DNA of 64,000 nucleotides from Acidobacteriota bacterium. GTDB taxonomy: Bacteria > Acidobacteriota > Terriglobia > UBA7540. Shown piece by piece: positions 52,952 to 60,309 of the stretch (within the stretch, counting starts at the first letter, position 1; every line of letters begins with the position of its first letter). The stretch is taken from contig CADDZJ010000008.1 of the NCBI GenBank assembly GCA_902812415.1, forward strand, positions 1-64,000, read 5' to 3'. A model generated the notes under the pieces. That model searched no databases. It was not told where the DNA came from and saw nothing but the letters and a program-made list of their open reading frames with translations. A program made the position numbers and the translations under genes.

Positions 52952-53404
52952 ATGGCGATCGTTCGATGGGAACCCTTCCGAGATCTCGTAGCGACGCAAG
53001 ACCGATTCAACCGCCTGTTTAATGAAGCCTTTTCGGGCTTTTTTGGTGATGAAGGAATGGGGACGCCGGCCTGGGCTCCGCCAGTGGATATCTATGAGAC
53101 GGATGAGAGCGTGATCTTGACGGCGGAAGTGCCGGGCGTGGACCCCAAGGATGTGGATGTCCGCATTGAAGGCAACACTTTGTATTTGAGTGGCGAGCGC
53201 AAGCTGGACTCTGGGATTAAGGAAGAGAATTATCGGCGCATGGAAAGAGTGTATGGGCCGTTTTCACGGACTTTCACCCTTCCGGCATCGGTCAATCCAG
53301 ATAAGGTGAACGCTGAGTACAGCAACGGCCTGCTCACCTTGACCATGCCCAAGCGCGAAGAAGCCAAACCCAAAACGATCAAAATTCTCGCCAGTAAGAA
53401 CTGA
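52952..53404 (+). CDS. Hsp20/alpha-crystallin small heat-shock protein (2)
   Basis: A 150-residue small heat-shock protein, closer to the standard form: AIVRWEPFRDLVATQDRFNR, APPVDIYETDESVILTAEVP, then ERVYGPFSRTFTLPASVNPD and NGLLTLTMPKREEAKPKTIK. GAGGAGGT lies 9 or so bases before the ATG. The two hsp20 genes share VDxYETD and REEAKPKTIK and are probably an old duplication; the first has lost similarity in the N-terminal arm. A strong terminator follows at 53412-53446. Confidence 0.96.
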   Translation: MAIVRWEPFRDLVATQDRFNRLFNEAFSGFFGDEGMGTPAWAPPVDIYETDESVILTAEVPGVDPKDVDVRIEGNTLYLSGERKLDSGIKEENYRRMERVYGPFSRTFTLPASVNPDKVNAEYSNGLLTLTMPKREEAKPKTIKILASKN

Positions 53405-53411
53405 CCTTTCT

Positions 53412-53446
53412 CGCCCGCCGCGCCAGAGGATCTGGTGTGGCGGGCG
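53412..53446 (+). terminator. Strong hairpin terminator after hsp20 (2)
   Basis: CGCCCGCCGCGCCAGA (53412-53427), loop GGA, and TCTGGTGTGGCGGGCG (53431-53446) form a 16-bp stem with two G-T pairs, followed by a T/C-rich tract (CTTCCTTGTCTCCTTTT). It starts 8 bases after the stop codon. Confidence 0.75.
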
Positions 53447-53575
53447 CTTCCTTGTCTCCTTTTACCAAACTGCCCAGTGGAGGTTTGTGGATTGCTCGCA
53501 AAGCTGTCGTGTGCATACCTGTGTCGGATTGGGGGAAGAGGGAATAGCACAAGGAAAGTTAATGAGAAAATTCAC

Positions 53576-53803
53576 ATGTATTTCATTCGTGTGTGTTTGT
53601 TGCTGACTGGGATTGTTCTCATATTAGGCACAACTTTGTTTCTTGTCACCATCGGAGCAATTCTGGTCCAAGAGGGAGTGCGGCGGGCAGCCATAGGTTT
53701 TCAGCGAGTGCTTGTGACATGGGCAGATCACATCCACTTGCTTCTCGAGCGGGAGACCCGCAAATGGAGGACCGGGCCGATGAGAGAAAAACTTAAGGGG
53801 TAA
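53576..53803 (+). CDS. Small membrane protein of unknown function
   Basis: A 75-residue protein with one strongly hydrophobic helix (MYFIRVCLLLTGIVLILGTT and on through FLVTIGAILVQEG) followed by a basic amphipathic tail (LLLERETRKWRTGPMREKLK). ATG 53576 lacks a clear Shine-Dalgarno (AAGGAA lies about 20 bases upstream), so the exact start is uncertain. It precedes the zinc-ribbon gene by 13 bp and shares its strand. Confidence 0.5.
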   Translation: MYFIRVCLLLTGIVLILGTTLFLVTIGAILVQEGVRRAAIGFQRVLVTWADHIHLLLERETRKWRTGPMREKLKG

Positions 53804-53816
53804 GGAGTCATAGAAA

Positions 53817-54182
53817 ATGGCAAGGTATCATAGCGCATTGAAATCAAAATACCGCGCCCGACATACGTCTTGTATTGTGTGCGGGAAACTGGTGTTCAAC
53901 AAGGGTTTGACCAAGTGTTCGAAGTGCGGAGGCGCGGTCAGCCATTTTTCCGATGCGGATTTGCAACTGTTGGGCCGGGGAGCGCGTGGACCAGTGCACC
54001 TACCCATCAGCGTTTTTGAGGAAAAGAACGCAACTCCGGCTGTAGAAACAGCCCATTCCAGGGGAAGAGCAGGGTTTGTGCATCCCCATCGTCGCGGCCG
54101 TCAAACAGATCGAGGAAAAGCCTATGGTCGACTTGATTCAAAGCGGAATACTTCTCGTCAAAGACGGCACGGCGGCGCCTGA
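53817..54182 (+). CDS. Zinc-ribbon protein with low-complexity C-terminus
   Basis: A 121-residue protein. The first 45 residues contain a treble-clef-like zinc ribbon (SCIVCGKLVFNKGLTKCSKC with the second CxxC in CSKCGG) in a basic context (SALKSKYRARHT). The rest is Arg/Gly-rich and overlaps the next gene (from 54124) by 59 bases. The C-terminal part could be artefactual: the +1 frame from about 54045 reads more like protein (KQPIPGEEQGLCIPIVAAVK) and leads into the next open frame, so a frameshifted fusion gene is possible. AAGGAG lies about 10 bases before the ATG. Confidence 0.6.
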   Translation: MARYHSALKSKYRARHTSCIVCGKLVFNKGLTKCSKCGGAVSHFSDADLQLLGRGARGPVHLPISVFEEKNATPAVETAHSRGRAGFVHPHRRGRQTDRGKAYGRLDSKRNTSRQRRHGGA

Positions 54183-54540
54183 GTCAGTCGTTTTTGAGCG
54201 CCAGCCTTGCCTGAAGGGCTGGAGCATCGTGTTGGGTCTTCCAGCCTCTGGCCTGGAGAGAAAGTTGAGCCAGGTGGGATGGACACTCTTTTATCTGGCC
54301 GCTGAGATTAATAGCTCGGCGTGGGGGCGGAATGAAGCTCAGGCGGCGCTGAAGGCAGTGCGACGACTCCTGACTCGTAAAGACGCGAGGAAATTCAACT
54401 GCCTTCAGATTACTGAAGTTCGCTCGAAGCGATGGCTGGGCATCACTCGGGTCCATCTGGTTGCACATTGGCGCCACATCCAGAAAGGGCCCGTGCTTTT
54501 CCAGCCAGGAAGTTCGAACACAAGCGGGGCCGCCCCCTGA
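54124..54540 (+). CDS. Conserved-looking protein of unknown function
   Basis: A 138-residue protein beginning MVDLIQSGILLVKDGTAAPE after GAGGAAAA. Later segments are SKxWxIVLGLPASGLERKLS-like (LKGWSIVLGLPASGLERKLS), QVGWTLFYLAAEINSSAWG, ARKFNCLQITEVRSKRWLGI and VHLVAHWRHIQKGP. I recall similar acidobacterial hypothetical proteins with a DGxxxPES...GW...AGEV pattern, but no function. It overlaps the zinc-ribbon gene and may be translationally coupled to it, or be the second half of a frameshifted gene. Confidence 0.6.
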   Translation: MVDLIQSGILLVKDGTAAPESVVFERQPCLKGWSIVLGLPASGLERKLSQVGWTLFYLAAEINSSAWGRNEAQAALKAVRRLLTRKDARKFNCLQITEVRSKRWLGITRVHLVAHWRHIQKGPVLFQPGSSNTSGAAP

Positions 54541-54580
54541 ACACGCATCCAAACTAACTCACTGCCCTGGCGGGCTTATA

Positions 54581-54611
54581 TTGCAGGGAAGCAGGATAAA
54601 ACAGTTATACT
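54581..54611 (+). promoter_or_regulatory. Candidate promoter for the VWFA-related gene
   Basis: TTGCAG (54581-54586), a 19-base spacer, then TATACT (54606-54611), about 90 bases before the ATG. Spacing is long; motif evidence only. Confidence 0.35.
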
Positions 54612-54700
54612 AAATCAGCTACAGTTCCCGCCGGCACTGCCACGCGCCGTGCTGAAGCGCAGGTTTTCAGTGGCGGGTTAGCTTCCAGAAAGGAGGGTTC

Positions 54701-55837
54701 ATGAGGACGAAGACAATCATCCAAGCGCTGGTGACGACGGTAGTGATGGTCTTTCTCTGGGCCAACATCTCCTGGAGTAGCGCTCCTCAAAAGGAAACCG
54801 CCGCAACCAATTCCAAGTTAACTTCAACCACAACAGGTCAGGTTGTCATTCCCAGCCGACCGGCAAGGCCGCTTTTCAAAAATCAGCAAGGCAAGCAACC
54901 GTCCGAAATTCACTTCTCGCCTTCGAATCGCATGGTTACCATCAAGCTGCGAATCGAAGATCCAAGCGGCTACTTTATCCCAAATATTCACCCTGACAAT
55001 TTTGCCGTCTATGAGGATGGGGTGCGCCAAAAAATCGTTTCCGCAGAAGTGGAACACGCTCCTGTTTCTATTGCTCTCTTGATGCAGTTGGGAGGCCGCT
55101 ATCACGAGCTGAACCAAGTTCTAGGGACTGAGGTTCCGATGGCAGGCGAGGCCTTGCTGAACGTGCTGGGCCCGGAAGACAGAGTGGCCGTCTTCACTTA
55201 TGCCGATCAGGTCAAAATGCTTGCCGGTTTCAACCACAAACACGAGGTCTTAAGCAGCCTGCTTCAGCAACTCGGCACGCCAGGATTCTCGGAGGCGAAC
55301 CTCTACGATGCCATCCTGCAGACGCTGAACTTCATGCAGAATGTCCGCGGACGAAAAGCCGTCATCCTAATCTCAAGCGGCATCGACACCTTCAGCAAGG
55401 CTACGTATGACCAGGCATTGCAGGCCGCCCAGGATGACGGGACGCCCATATACATCATTGGGCTCAGTCAAATGATGCGAGGCGAAACCCTGATGTATGG
55501 CTCCGAGAGTCCGCTTGCGCACATCAACTGGAGTAGCGCTGAGAAGAGGCTGGAGAAGCTGGCCACGGTTTCAGGCGGGCGCGCTTACCTGCCCGAAACC
55601 GACATTGAATTCCCTGCTATCTATGACGACATCATGGAAAATCTGCGGCTTCGCTATGTGATCACCTACATTTCCTCCAACCCCGCGACTTCAGGTCCCC
55701 CACGGCGCATCCAGGTGCAATTGATTGATCCGCAAACCGGCGAACCCCTAAGAATCTTCGATTCCAATGGCAAGCCCATTACGGCAAGGGTCCTGGTTCA
55801 GGGCGGTTACAGCCCCAACACGGCGGTGGGAGGATAA
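54701..55837 (+). CDS. VWFA-related acidobacterial-type exported protein
   Basis: A 378-residue exported protein. Signal peptide: IIQALVTTVVMVFLWANISW. A short Ser/Thr-rich linker and a beta segment (MVTIKLRIEDPSGYFIPNIH, then PDNFAVYEDGVRQKIVSAEV) lead into a VWFA-like domain (about residues 125-330): VLGPEDRVAVFTYADQVKML, NVRGRKAVILISSGIDTFSK, RLRYVITYISSNPATSGP-like end (LRYVITYISSN). This matches the VWFA-related domain named for Acidobacteria. The canonical DxSxS metal motif is replaced by LLMQLGGRYHEL, so metal binding is doubtful. GAGGG precedes the ATG. Function unknown; adhesion or cell-surface display is assumed for the family. Confidence 0.9.
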   Translation: MRTKTIIQALVTTVVMVFLWANISWSSAPQKETAATNSKLTSTTTGQVVIPSRPARPLFKNQQGKQPSEIHFSPSNRMVTIKLRIEDPSGYFIPNIHPDNFAVYEDGVRQKIVSAEVEHAPVSIALLMQLGGRYHELNQVLGTEVPMAGEALLNVLGPEDRVAVFTYADQVKMLAGFNHKHEVLSSLLQQLGTPGFSEANLYDAILQTLNFMQNVRGRKAVILISSGIDTFSKATYDQALQAAQDDGTPIYIIGLSQMMRGETLMYGSESPLAHINWSSAEKRLEKLATVSGGRAYLPETDIEFPAIYDDIMENLRLRYVITYISSNPATSGPPRRIQVQLIDPQTGEPLRIFDSNGKPITARVLVQGGYSPNTAVGG

Positions 55838-56214
55838 ATTCATTGGTGAGCTGGGTGGGACCATAAAGTTTTTGTGAATGATGCGCGCGGAACCGATGAA
55901 CCCATCTTCTATATCCGAAGCATCGACTCAAAGATTCGCGCGCGTCACTCTATTCCCATCCGAGTTACGCAGCGAGGCTTGCACATTCTGTAAGCGATGA
56001 GGATCTTCCTGCGATTTCCCACCCCGTGTCCACATGCGTTGCTTCTTTTACCTGCTTTCAGAACCCAACTTGGCCCTGATTCTCGCGCAAGAAGAGCTCT
56101 GCTTTTGAAGAGGGATTCTGCGCTCCAGCCCTGTGGTGTATCGGCATTGCATTCCAGCTAGCCAGGAAAGGTCTGCTATATTAACAGTCGGATTTGCTTC
56201 GGGAGCGCTTCCGA
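55838..56214. other. Intergenic region (377 bp)
   Basis: It separates the VWFA-related gene from kch. Open frames are short; one of 39 codons from 55878 has no protein-like features. No RNA gene, repeat copy or clear promoter is recognised. Confidence 0.4.
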
Positions 56215-57441
56215 ATGCCTGAGGAGAAAAACGTTCAATGGGCCGTGCATCCCGGCCGCTGGGCGCGCTTCAAGCGCCTGACCCGGCGAGTGGGGAGCGC
56301 GGTTCGGGCGCATTACTGGTTCCCGCACATCCCGCTCTCTCTGGCGCTCGCTTGCGCGGGACTCCTGCTGCTTTGGATCATTTTCACGCTGCAACGGCGC
56401 GTTCTACTCTCAGATTTTCCCAGGCACATCTTTGATTTTCGCCCCTCCAGCATGCCTTACGTCCTGATTGGCGTTGCCATGCTTATTATGTCTGTGGGCC
56501 TGCTCTTCCGCTCCCGGTTTGCCTGGATTATTGCCATTCTTCTAACCGCTTCCACCATTCTGAGCGCCATCATCATTGGGCGTTCGCATCATCGATTTCT
56601 TACCTACTATGATGGAATCCTGCTGGCGGCGCTCCTGCTCTCTTACCGCTGGTTTGACCGCAGCAGCCTGGCGGCAGGGACCTTGTTCGCTGTTACCAGC
56701 GCCTTGCTGCTCCTGATCTATGCCGTCTTTGGCAGTCTTTACTTTGGCGATCAGTTTTCACCCCCCGTCAAAGACCTCGTAACGGCTTTTTACTTTGCCG
56801 TGGTCACGATGGGAACGGTAGGCTACGGCGACATCACCCCCAAAGCCCCTGAAGCGCGGCTGTTTACGGTTTCTGTTATTGTCCTCGGCCTGGCCGTGTT
56901 TGCGACTTCCGTCACGGCCATTGCAGGGCCCATGATCGCACGCCTGACAACGCGGAAGGAGAAGCGAATGAAACGCGCGAACCACTTTATCGTGATCGGC
57001 GCAACTCCGCTGGCATACAACACCTATCGGGAGTTCAAAAAGCGCCGTCAAACCGTGACCCTGATCACGCCGCACGCCCCGGCATCGGGCGAAATTGAGC
57101 CCGACGACCTCATCGTAGGCGACGCCAACAGCCTTGAAACTTTGCGCAAAGCCGATGCAGATCAGGCTCAGGCGGTTCTTGCGATGCGCGCCGATGATTC
57201 AGACAATGCCTTCATTGTGCTGGCAGTCAAAGAGCTGAAAGGCCGGGCCAAGACAGTTGTCGCCATCAACGATAGTAAACACATCGAGCGCATCAAGCTT
57301 GTGCAGCCTGATTTCGTCATCGCTCCAGAGGTGCTTGGCGGCGAACTGCTGGCGATGATGCTGAGCGGAGAACCAATTACGGGCGATTTTTTAATGGAAC
57401 GCATTCTGCATTTTGACCGATCACCCGGCCATACATCCTGA
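56215..57441 (+). CDS. kch: Voltage-gated-like potassium channel with TrkA-N/RCK domain (Kch type)
   Basis: A 408-residue inner-membrane channel close in layout to E. coli Kch (417). Hydrophobic segments in the first 230 residues build the membrane part. The pore contains the K+ selectivity filter in TAFYFAVVTMGTVGYGDITP, followed by ARLFTVSVIVLGLAVFATSV, matching Kch block for block. A cytoplasmic RCK/TrkA-N domain (HFIVIGATPLAYNTYREFKK onward, with VGDANSLETLRKADADQAQA and AMRADDSDNAFIVLAVKELK) ends near the ILHFDRSPGHTS C-terminus. ATG 56215 is chosen because GGGAGC lies 8 bases upstream; a TTG at 56194 is less likely. Probably regulates membrane potential. Confidence 0.93.
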   Translation: MPEEKNVQWAVHPGRWARFKRLTRRVGSAVRAHYWFPHIPLSLALACAGLLLLWIIFTLQRRVLLSDFPRHIFDFRPSSMPYVLIGVAMLIMSVGLLFRSRFAWIIAILLTASTILSAIIIGRSHHRFLTYYDGILLAALLLSYRWFDRSSLAAGTLFAVTSALLLLIYAVFGSLYFGDQFSPPVKDLVTAFYFAVVTMGTVGYGDITPKAPEARLFTVSVIVLGLAVFATSVTAIAGPMIARLTTRKEKRMKRANHFIVIGATPLAYNTYREFKKRRQTVTLITPHAPASGEIEPDDLIVGDANSLETLRKADADQAQAVLAMRADDSDNAFIVLAVKELKGRAKTVVAINDSKHIERIKLVQPDFVIAPEVLGGELLAMMLSGEPITGDFLMERILHFDRSPGHTS

Positions 57442-57506
57442 AGCGCTTTCTCCTTGAAATCTGGCTTTTCCCCGCCCGAAGCGTGGCGGGAAACCGGGAA
57501 GTTCGA

Positions 57507-57530
57507 TATAATCATCTTTACAAATTTGTA
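57507..57530 (+). promoter_or_regulatory. Promoter -10 with a perfect palindrome at the start site of the iron-transport operon
   Basis: TATAAT (57507-57512) is followed 6 bases later by TACAAATTTGTA (57519-57530), a 12-bp perfect palindrome covering the expected +1. The -35 is weak (TGGCGG at 57484-57489), suggesting an activator-dependent or repressed promoter. The position is that of a repressor operator for the FTR1 operon; the regulator is not proven. Confidence 0.5.
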
Positions 57531-57609
57531 GAGATTTGATGAAATAGTCGACTAGCAACGTATAAGTCTCTATTTTTCAATCCTTTTAACGCTTGTTGCC
57601 GGACTTCTG

Positions 57610-58884
57610 ATGTTCGATTCCCTGGTCATCACGTTGCGTGAGGGCGTTGAAGCAGCCCTTATCGTCGGCATCGTCGCGGGCTATCTCCGCAAAACCGGAC
57701 GGTCGCATCTCATTCGATTTGTCTATTGGGGATTGGCGGTCGCGGTCGTAGCAAGCTGCATTGCCGGCTACTTTGTGGACCGGCTGCGCATCACCGAGGA
57801 TGCCTATGAAGGCTGGCTGATGCTGGTCGGGGCAGTCTTTGTGGCTTCGGTGGTGATTTGGATGTACAAGACGGCACGCCACATGCGCCGTGAAATTGAA
57901 GAAAAGCTTGCCAGCCTTGCTCAACAGATGGATCGCAGCGCCGCGTGGGGCATCTTCCTGTTTGTCTTCCTCATGGTCTTTCGAGAGGGCATCGAGACGG
58001 TGCTCTTTCTGGCCGCGGTTTCGTTCAATACGACGGAACTGATGAATTTCATGGGCGGCATTATTGGCCTGGCTCTCGCGGTGGGCCTCGGGATCGCGTT
58101 CTTCAAGGGCAGCCTGAAGGTCAATCTGCGCAAGTTCTTCAATGTCACGACGCTGGTGCTGCTGGTGGTGGCTTTGCAGCTTTTCGTTTCCGGCATCCAC
58201 GAACTCTCGGAAGCCATGGTGATCCCTGCAAGCCGCCGCGAGATGGCGCTTGTCGGACCTATTGTGAATAACGACGCCTTCTTTTTTGTAGTCATCATCG
58301 CCCTCTGCCTTTTCCTGATCATCGCCCAGAAGATACAGGGCGCGGTGAAAACAGAGGCGCAACTTGCGAGTTTGCCTGCGCCGGAGCGGCGCAAGACCCT
58401 GGCCGAGCAGCGTCGGCAGGCTTTCTGGAAAACGGCAGCCAGCGCCGTCGGTTTGCTCATCATCGTGCTCATCAGCGCGGAGTTCATTTATTCGCGCGTG
58501 GCTCAGGCTGTGACTCCCCCGGAGCCGCTGAAACTGGTTGAGGGCAAGGCGCAGATTCCGGCCTCGGAGCTTGCCGACCACAAGCTTCACCATTATGTTG
58601 TGAATGTCGATGGAGTTGACGTCCGGCTGATTGCCATCCTGGACGCCTCGAAAGTGGTGCACGTGGCGCTTGACGCCTGCCCGATCTGCGGCACACAAGG
58701 GTATTACCAGAATGGCCGCAACGTCATCTGCCGCAATTGTTCGGCTGCCATCTACGTCCCGACCATCGGCCTGCATGGCGGCTGCAATCCCATTCCCATC
58801 CATTTCCGCTATGAGAATGGAGCGCCCTCCATCACCGTTCCGCAGAGCGCCCTGGAGGAGGCGGCGAAGGTGTTTCGGGAATAA
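57610..58884 (+). CDS. FTR1-family iron permease fused to a DUF2318 (Fe-S-like) domain
   Basis: A 424-residue inner-membrane protein. The N-terminal half is an FTR1/EfeU permease with two REGxE motifs for iron transport (REGVEA at residues 10-15 and REGIET at 125-130) and six or seven transmembrane helices. A last helix (about 277-297) leads to a periplasmic domain with Cys in ACPICGTQGYYQNGRNVICR and NCSAAIYVPTIGLHGGCNPI (Cys357, 360, 374, 377 and 392), the DUF2318 signature. In other bacteria these two parts are separate genes of an iron-uptake operon. It starts the operon with two FtsX permeases and an ABC ATPase. Confidence 0.92.
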   Translation: MFDSLVITLREGVEAALIVGIVAGYLRKTGRSHLIRFVYWGLAVAVVASCIAGYFVDRLRITEDAYEGWLMLVGAVFVASVVIWMYKTARHMRREIEEKLASLAQQMDRSAAWGIFLFVFLMVFREGIETVLFLAAVSFNTTELMNFMGGIIGLALAVGLGIAFFKGSLKVNLRKFFNVTTLVLLVVALQLFVSGIHELSEAMVIPASRREMALVGPIVNNDAFFFVVIIALCLFLIIAQKIQGAVKTEAQLASLPAPERRKTLAEQRRQAFWKTAASAVGLLIIVLISAEFIYSRVAQAVTPPEPLKLVEGKAQIPASELADHKLHHYVVNVDGVDVRLIAILDASKVVHVALDACPICGTQGYYQNGRNVICRNCSAAIYVPTIGLHGGCNPIPIHFRYENGAPSITVPQSALEEAAKVFRE

Positions 58885-58926
58885 CCAGAAGGTCCCGCGA
58901 GGAGAATGGCAGCAATCTCTGCTGCA

Positions 58927-59003
58927 GGCCCGGTGTCCTCACCGGCCTCTTTCGGCGCTGGGGACAGCGCCGCTAGAGGAGATGCTGTCGTCATAATTTG
59001 TAG
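58927..59003 (-). repeat. Double-hairpin dispersed repeat (copy E) inside the iron operon
   Basis: It contains CGGTGTCCTCACCGGCC, then TTTCGGCGCTGGGGACAGCG, then GTCGTCATAATTTGTAG; it equals the reverse complement of 20543-20649 in its inner part, with the right terminal repeat conserved and the left one absent. It lies between the FTR1-DUF2318 gene and the first permease gene, ending 14 bases before the latter's ATG. Confidence 0.7.
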
Positions 59004-59016
59004 GGATCCATAATTT

Positions 59017-60285
59017 ATGATTCGTCGCATCATCAGTCAATCGCTTATGCGCCGGCGGGAGCGCAAGCTCCTGAGCCTGATTGCCGTGACGCTCGGCATC
59101 GCTGTGGCGACCGCCGTGGCGACCATCGCCATCGACGTGGGCGACAAGGTGAATCACGAGCTACGTTCGGTCGGCACCAACATCATCGTCACCCCCGCCG
59201 CCGATGGTTTCCCAATTTCAATCGGCGGGGTGGACTTTCGCCCCGCCGGGGCAGGCGCCTATCTGGCGGAATCCTCTCTGCCCGCTATGAAGAAGATTTT
59301 CTGGCGCAATAGCATTGTGGCTTTTGCGCCCTTTGTTTATCTCCCCGCTCAAGCCCACAACCGGCATTTTGTGCTGATCGGAACCTGGTTTGACAAGACC
59401 CTCTCGATCTCGCCGACCGAATCGTTCCAAACCGGAATCAGGCAACTCCATCCTACCTGGAAAGTTGAGGGCAACTGGCCTGCGGCCAACGACGCGGACG
59501 GATGCGTGGTAGGCTCGCAGCTTGCACGGGCGCTCGGCTTGAAAATAGGCCAGACGCTTTCCATCCAGGCAAAGACAGGTCTCAGAGAATTCAAGATTCG
59601 CGGCATTCTCGAAAGCGGAGGCATTGAGGATCAGGAAGCGCTGGCGCCGCTTGAATCCGTTCAGGAAATGGCCGGGTTTCAAGGCAAGGTGCGCCGCGTG
59701 GAAATAAGCGCGGTGACGAAGCCTGAAGACGACCTGGCGCGGATTCCGCCGGCGCGCATGACGCCGGATCAGTTTGAACGCTGGAGTTGCTCGAATTATG
59801 CCAGCACCGTGGCTTACCAGATTCAGCAGGCCATTCCAGGCTCTTCCGCACGTCCTGTCTACCGGGTCTCTGAAACCGAGGGCAAGATTCTGAATCGCGT
59901 GGGCTTGCTCATCAGCCTGCTGGCCGCGGCCGCGTTAATTACAGCGGCCTTGGCTGTCTCTTCCATGATGCTGGCCAACGTGCTGGAGCGCCGATCGGAG
60001 ATCGGTCTCTTTAGAGCCTTAGGCGCGGCGGATGCGCGCGTCGCAACCATTTTCCTGACCGAAGCCTCGCTGGTCGGCCTCGCTGGTGGAGCGCTGGGCT
60101 ATCTTCTGGGCAGTGTGCTTGCTGAGAAGCTGGCCCGGGCCATTTTCGGCTCGCCGATCGGAATTCACTGGGTGCTTCTGCCCGCAGCCCTGACGCTGGC
60201 GCTTGCCGTTACACTGATTGGCGGCGCGCTGCCACTCAGGCGCGGATTCAAAATGTCAACCGCAATGGCTTTGCGCGGCGAATAA
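59017..60285 (+). CDS. FtsX-family ABC permease (1) of the iron-linked transporter
   Basis: A 422-residue MacB/FtsX-type permease: an N-terminal helix (LLSLIAVTLGIAVATAVATI), a large periplasmic domain (about 50-275) and three C-terminal helices with GLLISLLAAAALITAALAVS, then MLANVLERRSEIGLFRALGA and GFKMSTAMALRGE at the end. It differs from the drug-type MacB at 4736 and resembles Cj1661/Cj1662-like permeases found with FTR1/P19 systems. It is encoded after a repeat that separates it from the FTR1 gene, and 24 bp before the second permease. Confidence 0.9.
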   Translation: MIRRIISQSLMRRRERKLLSLIAVTLGIAVATAVATIAIDVGDKVNHELRSVGTNIIVTPAADGFPISIGGVDFRPAGAGAYLAESSLPAMKKIFWRNSIVAFAPFVYLPAQAHNRHFVLIGTWFDKTLSISPTESFQTGIRQLHPTWKVEGNWPAANDADGCVVGSQLARALGLKIGQTLSIQAKTGLREFKIRGILESGGIEDQEALAPLESVQEMAGFQGKVRRVEISAVTKPEDDLARIPPARMTPDQFERWSCSNYASTVAYQIQQAIPGSSARPVYRVSETEGKILNRVGLLISLLAAAALITAALAVSSMMLANVLERRSEIGLFRALGAADARVATIFLTEASLVGLAGGALGYLLGSVLAEKLARAIFGSPIGIHWVLLPAALTLALAVTLIGGALPLRRGFKMSTAMALRGE

Positions 60286-60309
60286 ACCGCGCTCGGTTAT
60301 TTTTCACTA

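Noticed and set aside
57586-58803. A 405-codon minus-strand frame opposite the FTR1-DUF2318 gene
   Set aside because: His/Arg/Asp-rich shadow of a membrane protein; no start site and no homology pattern.
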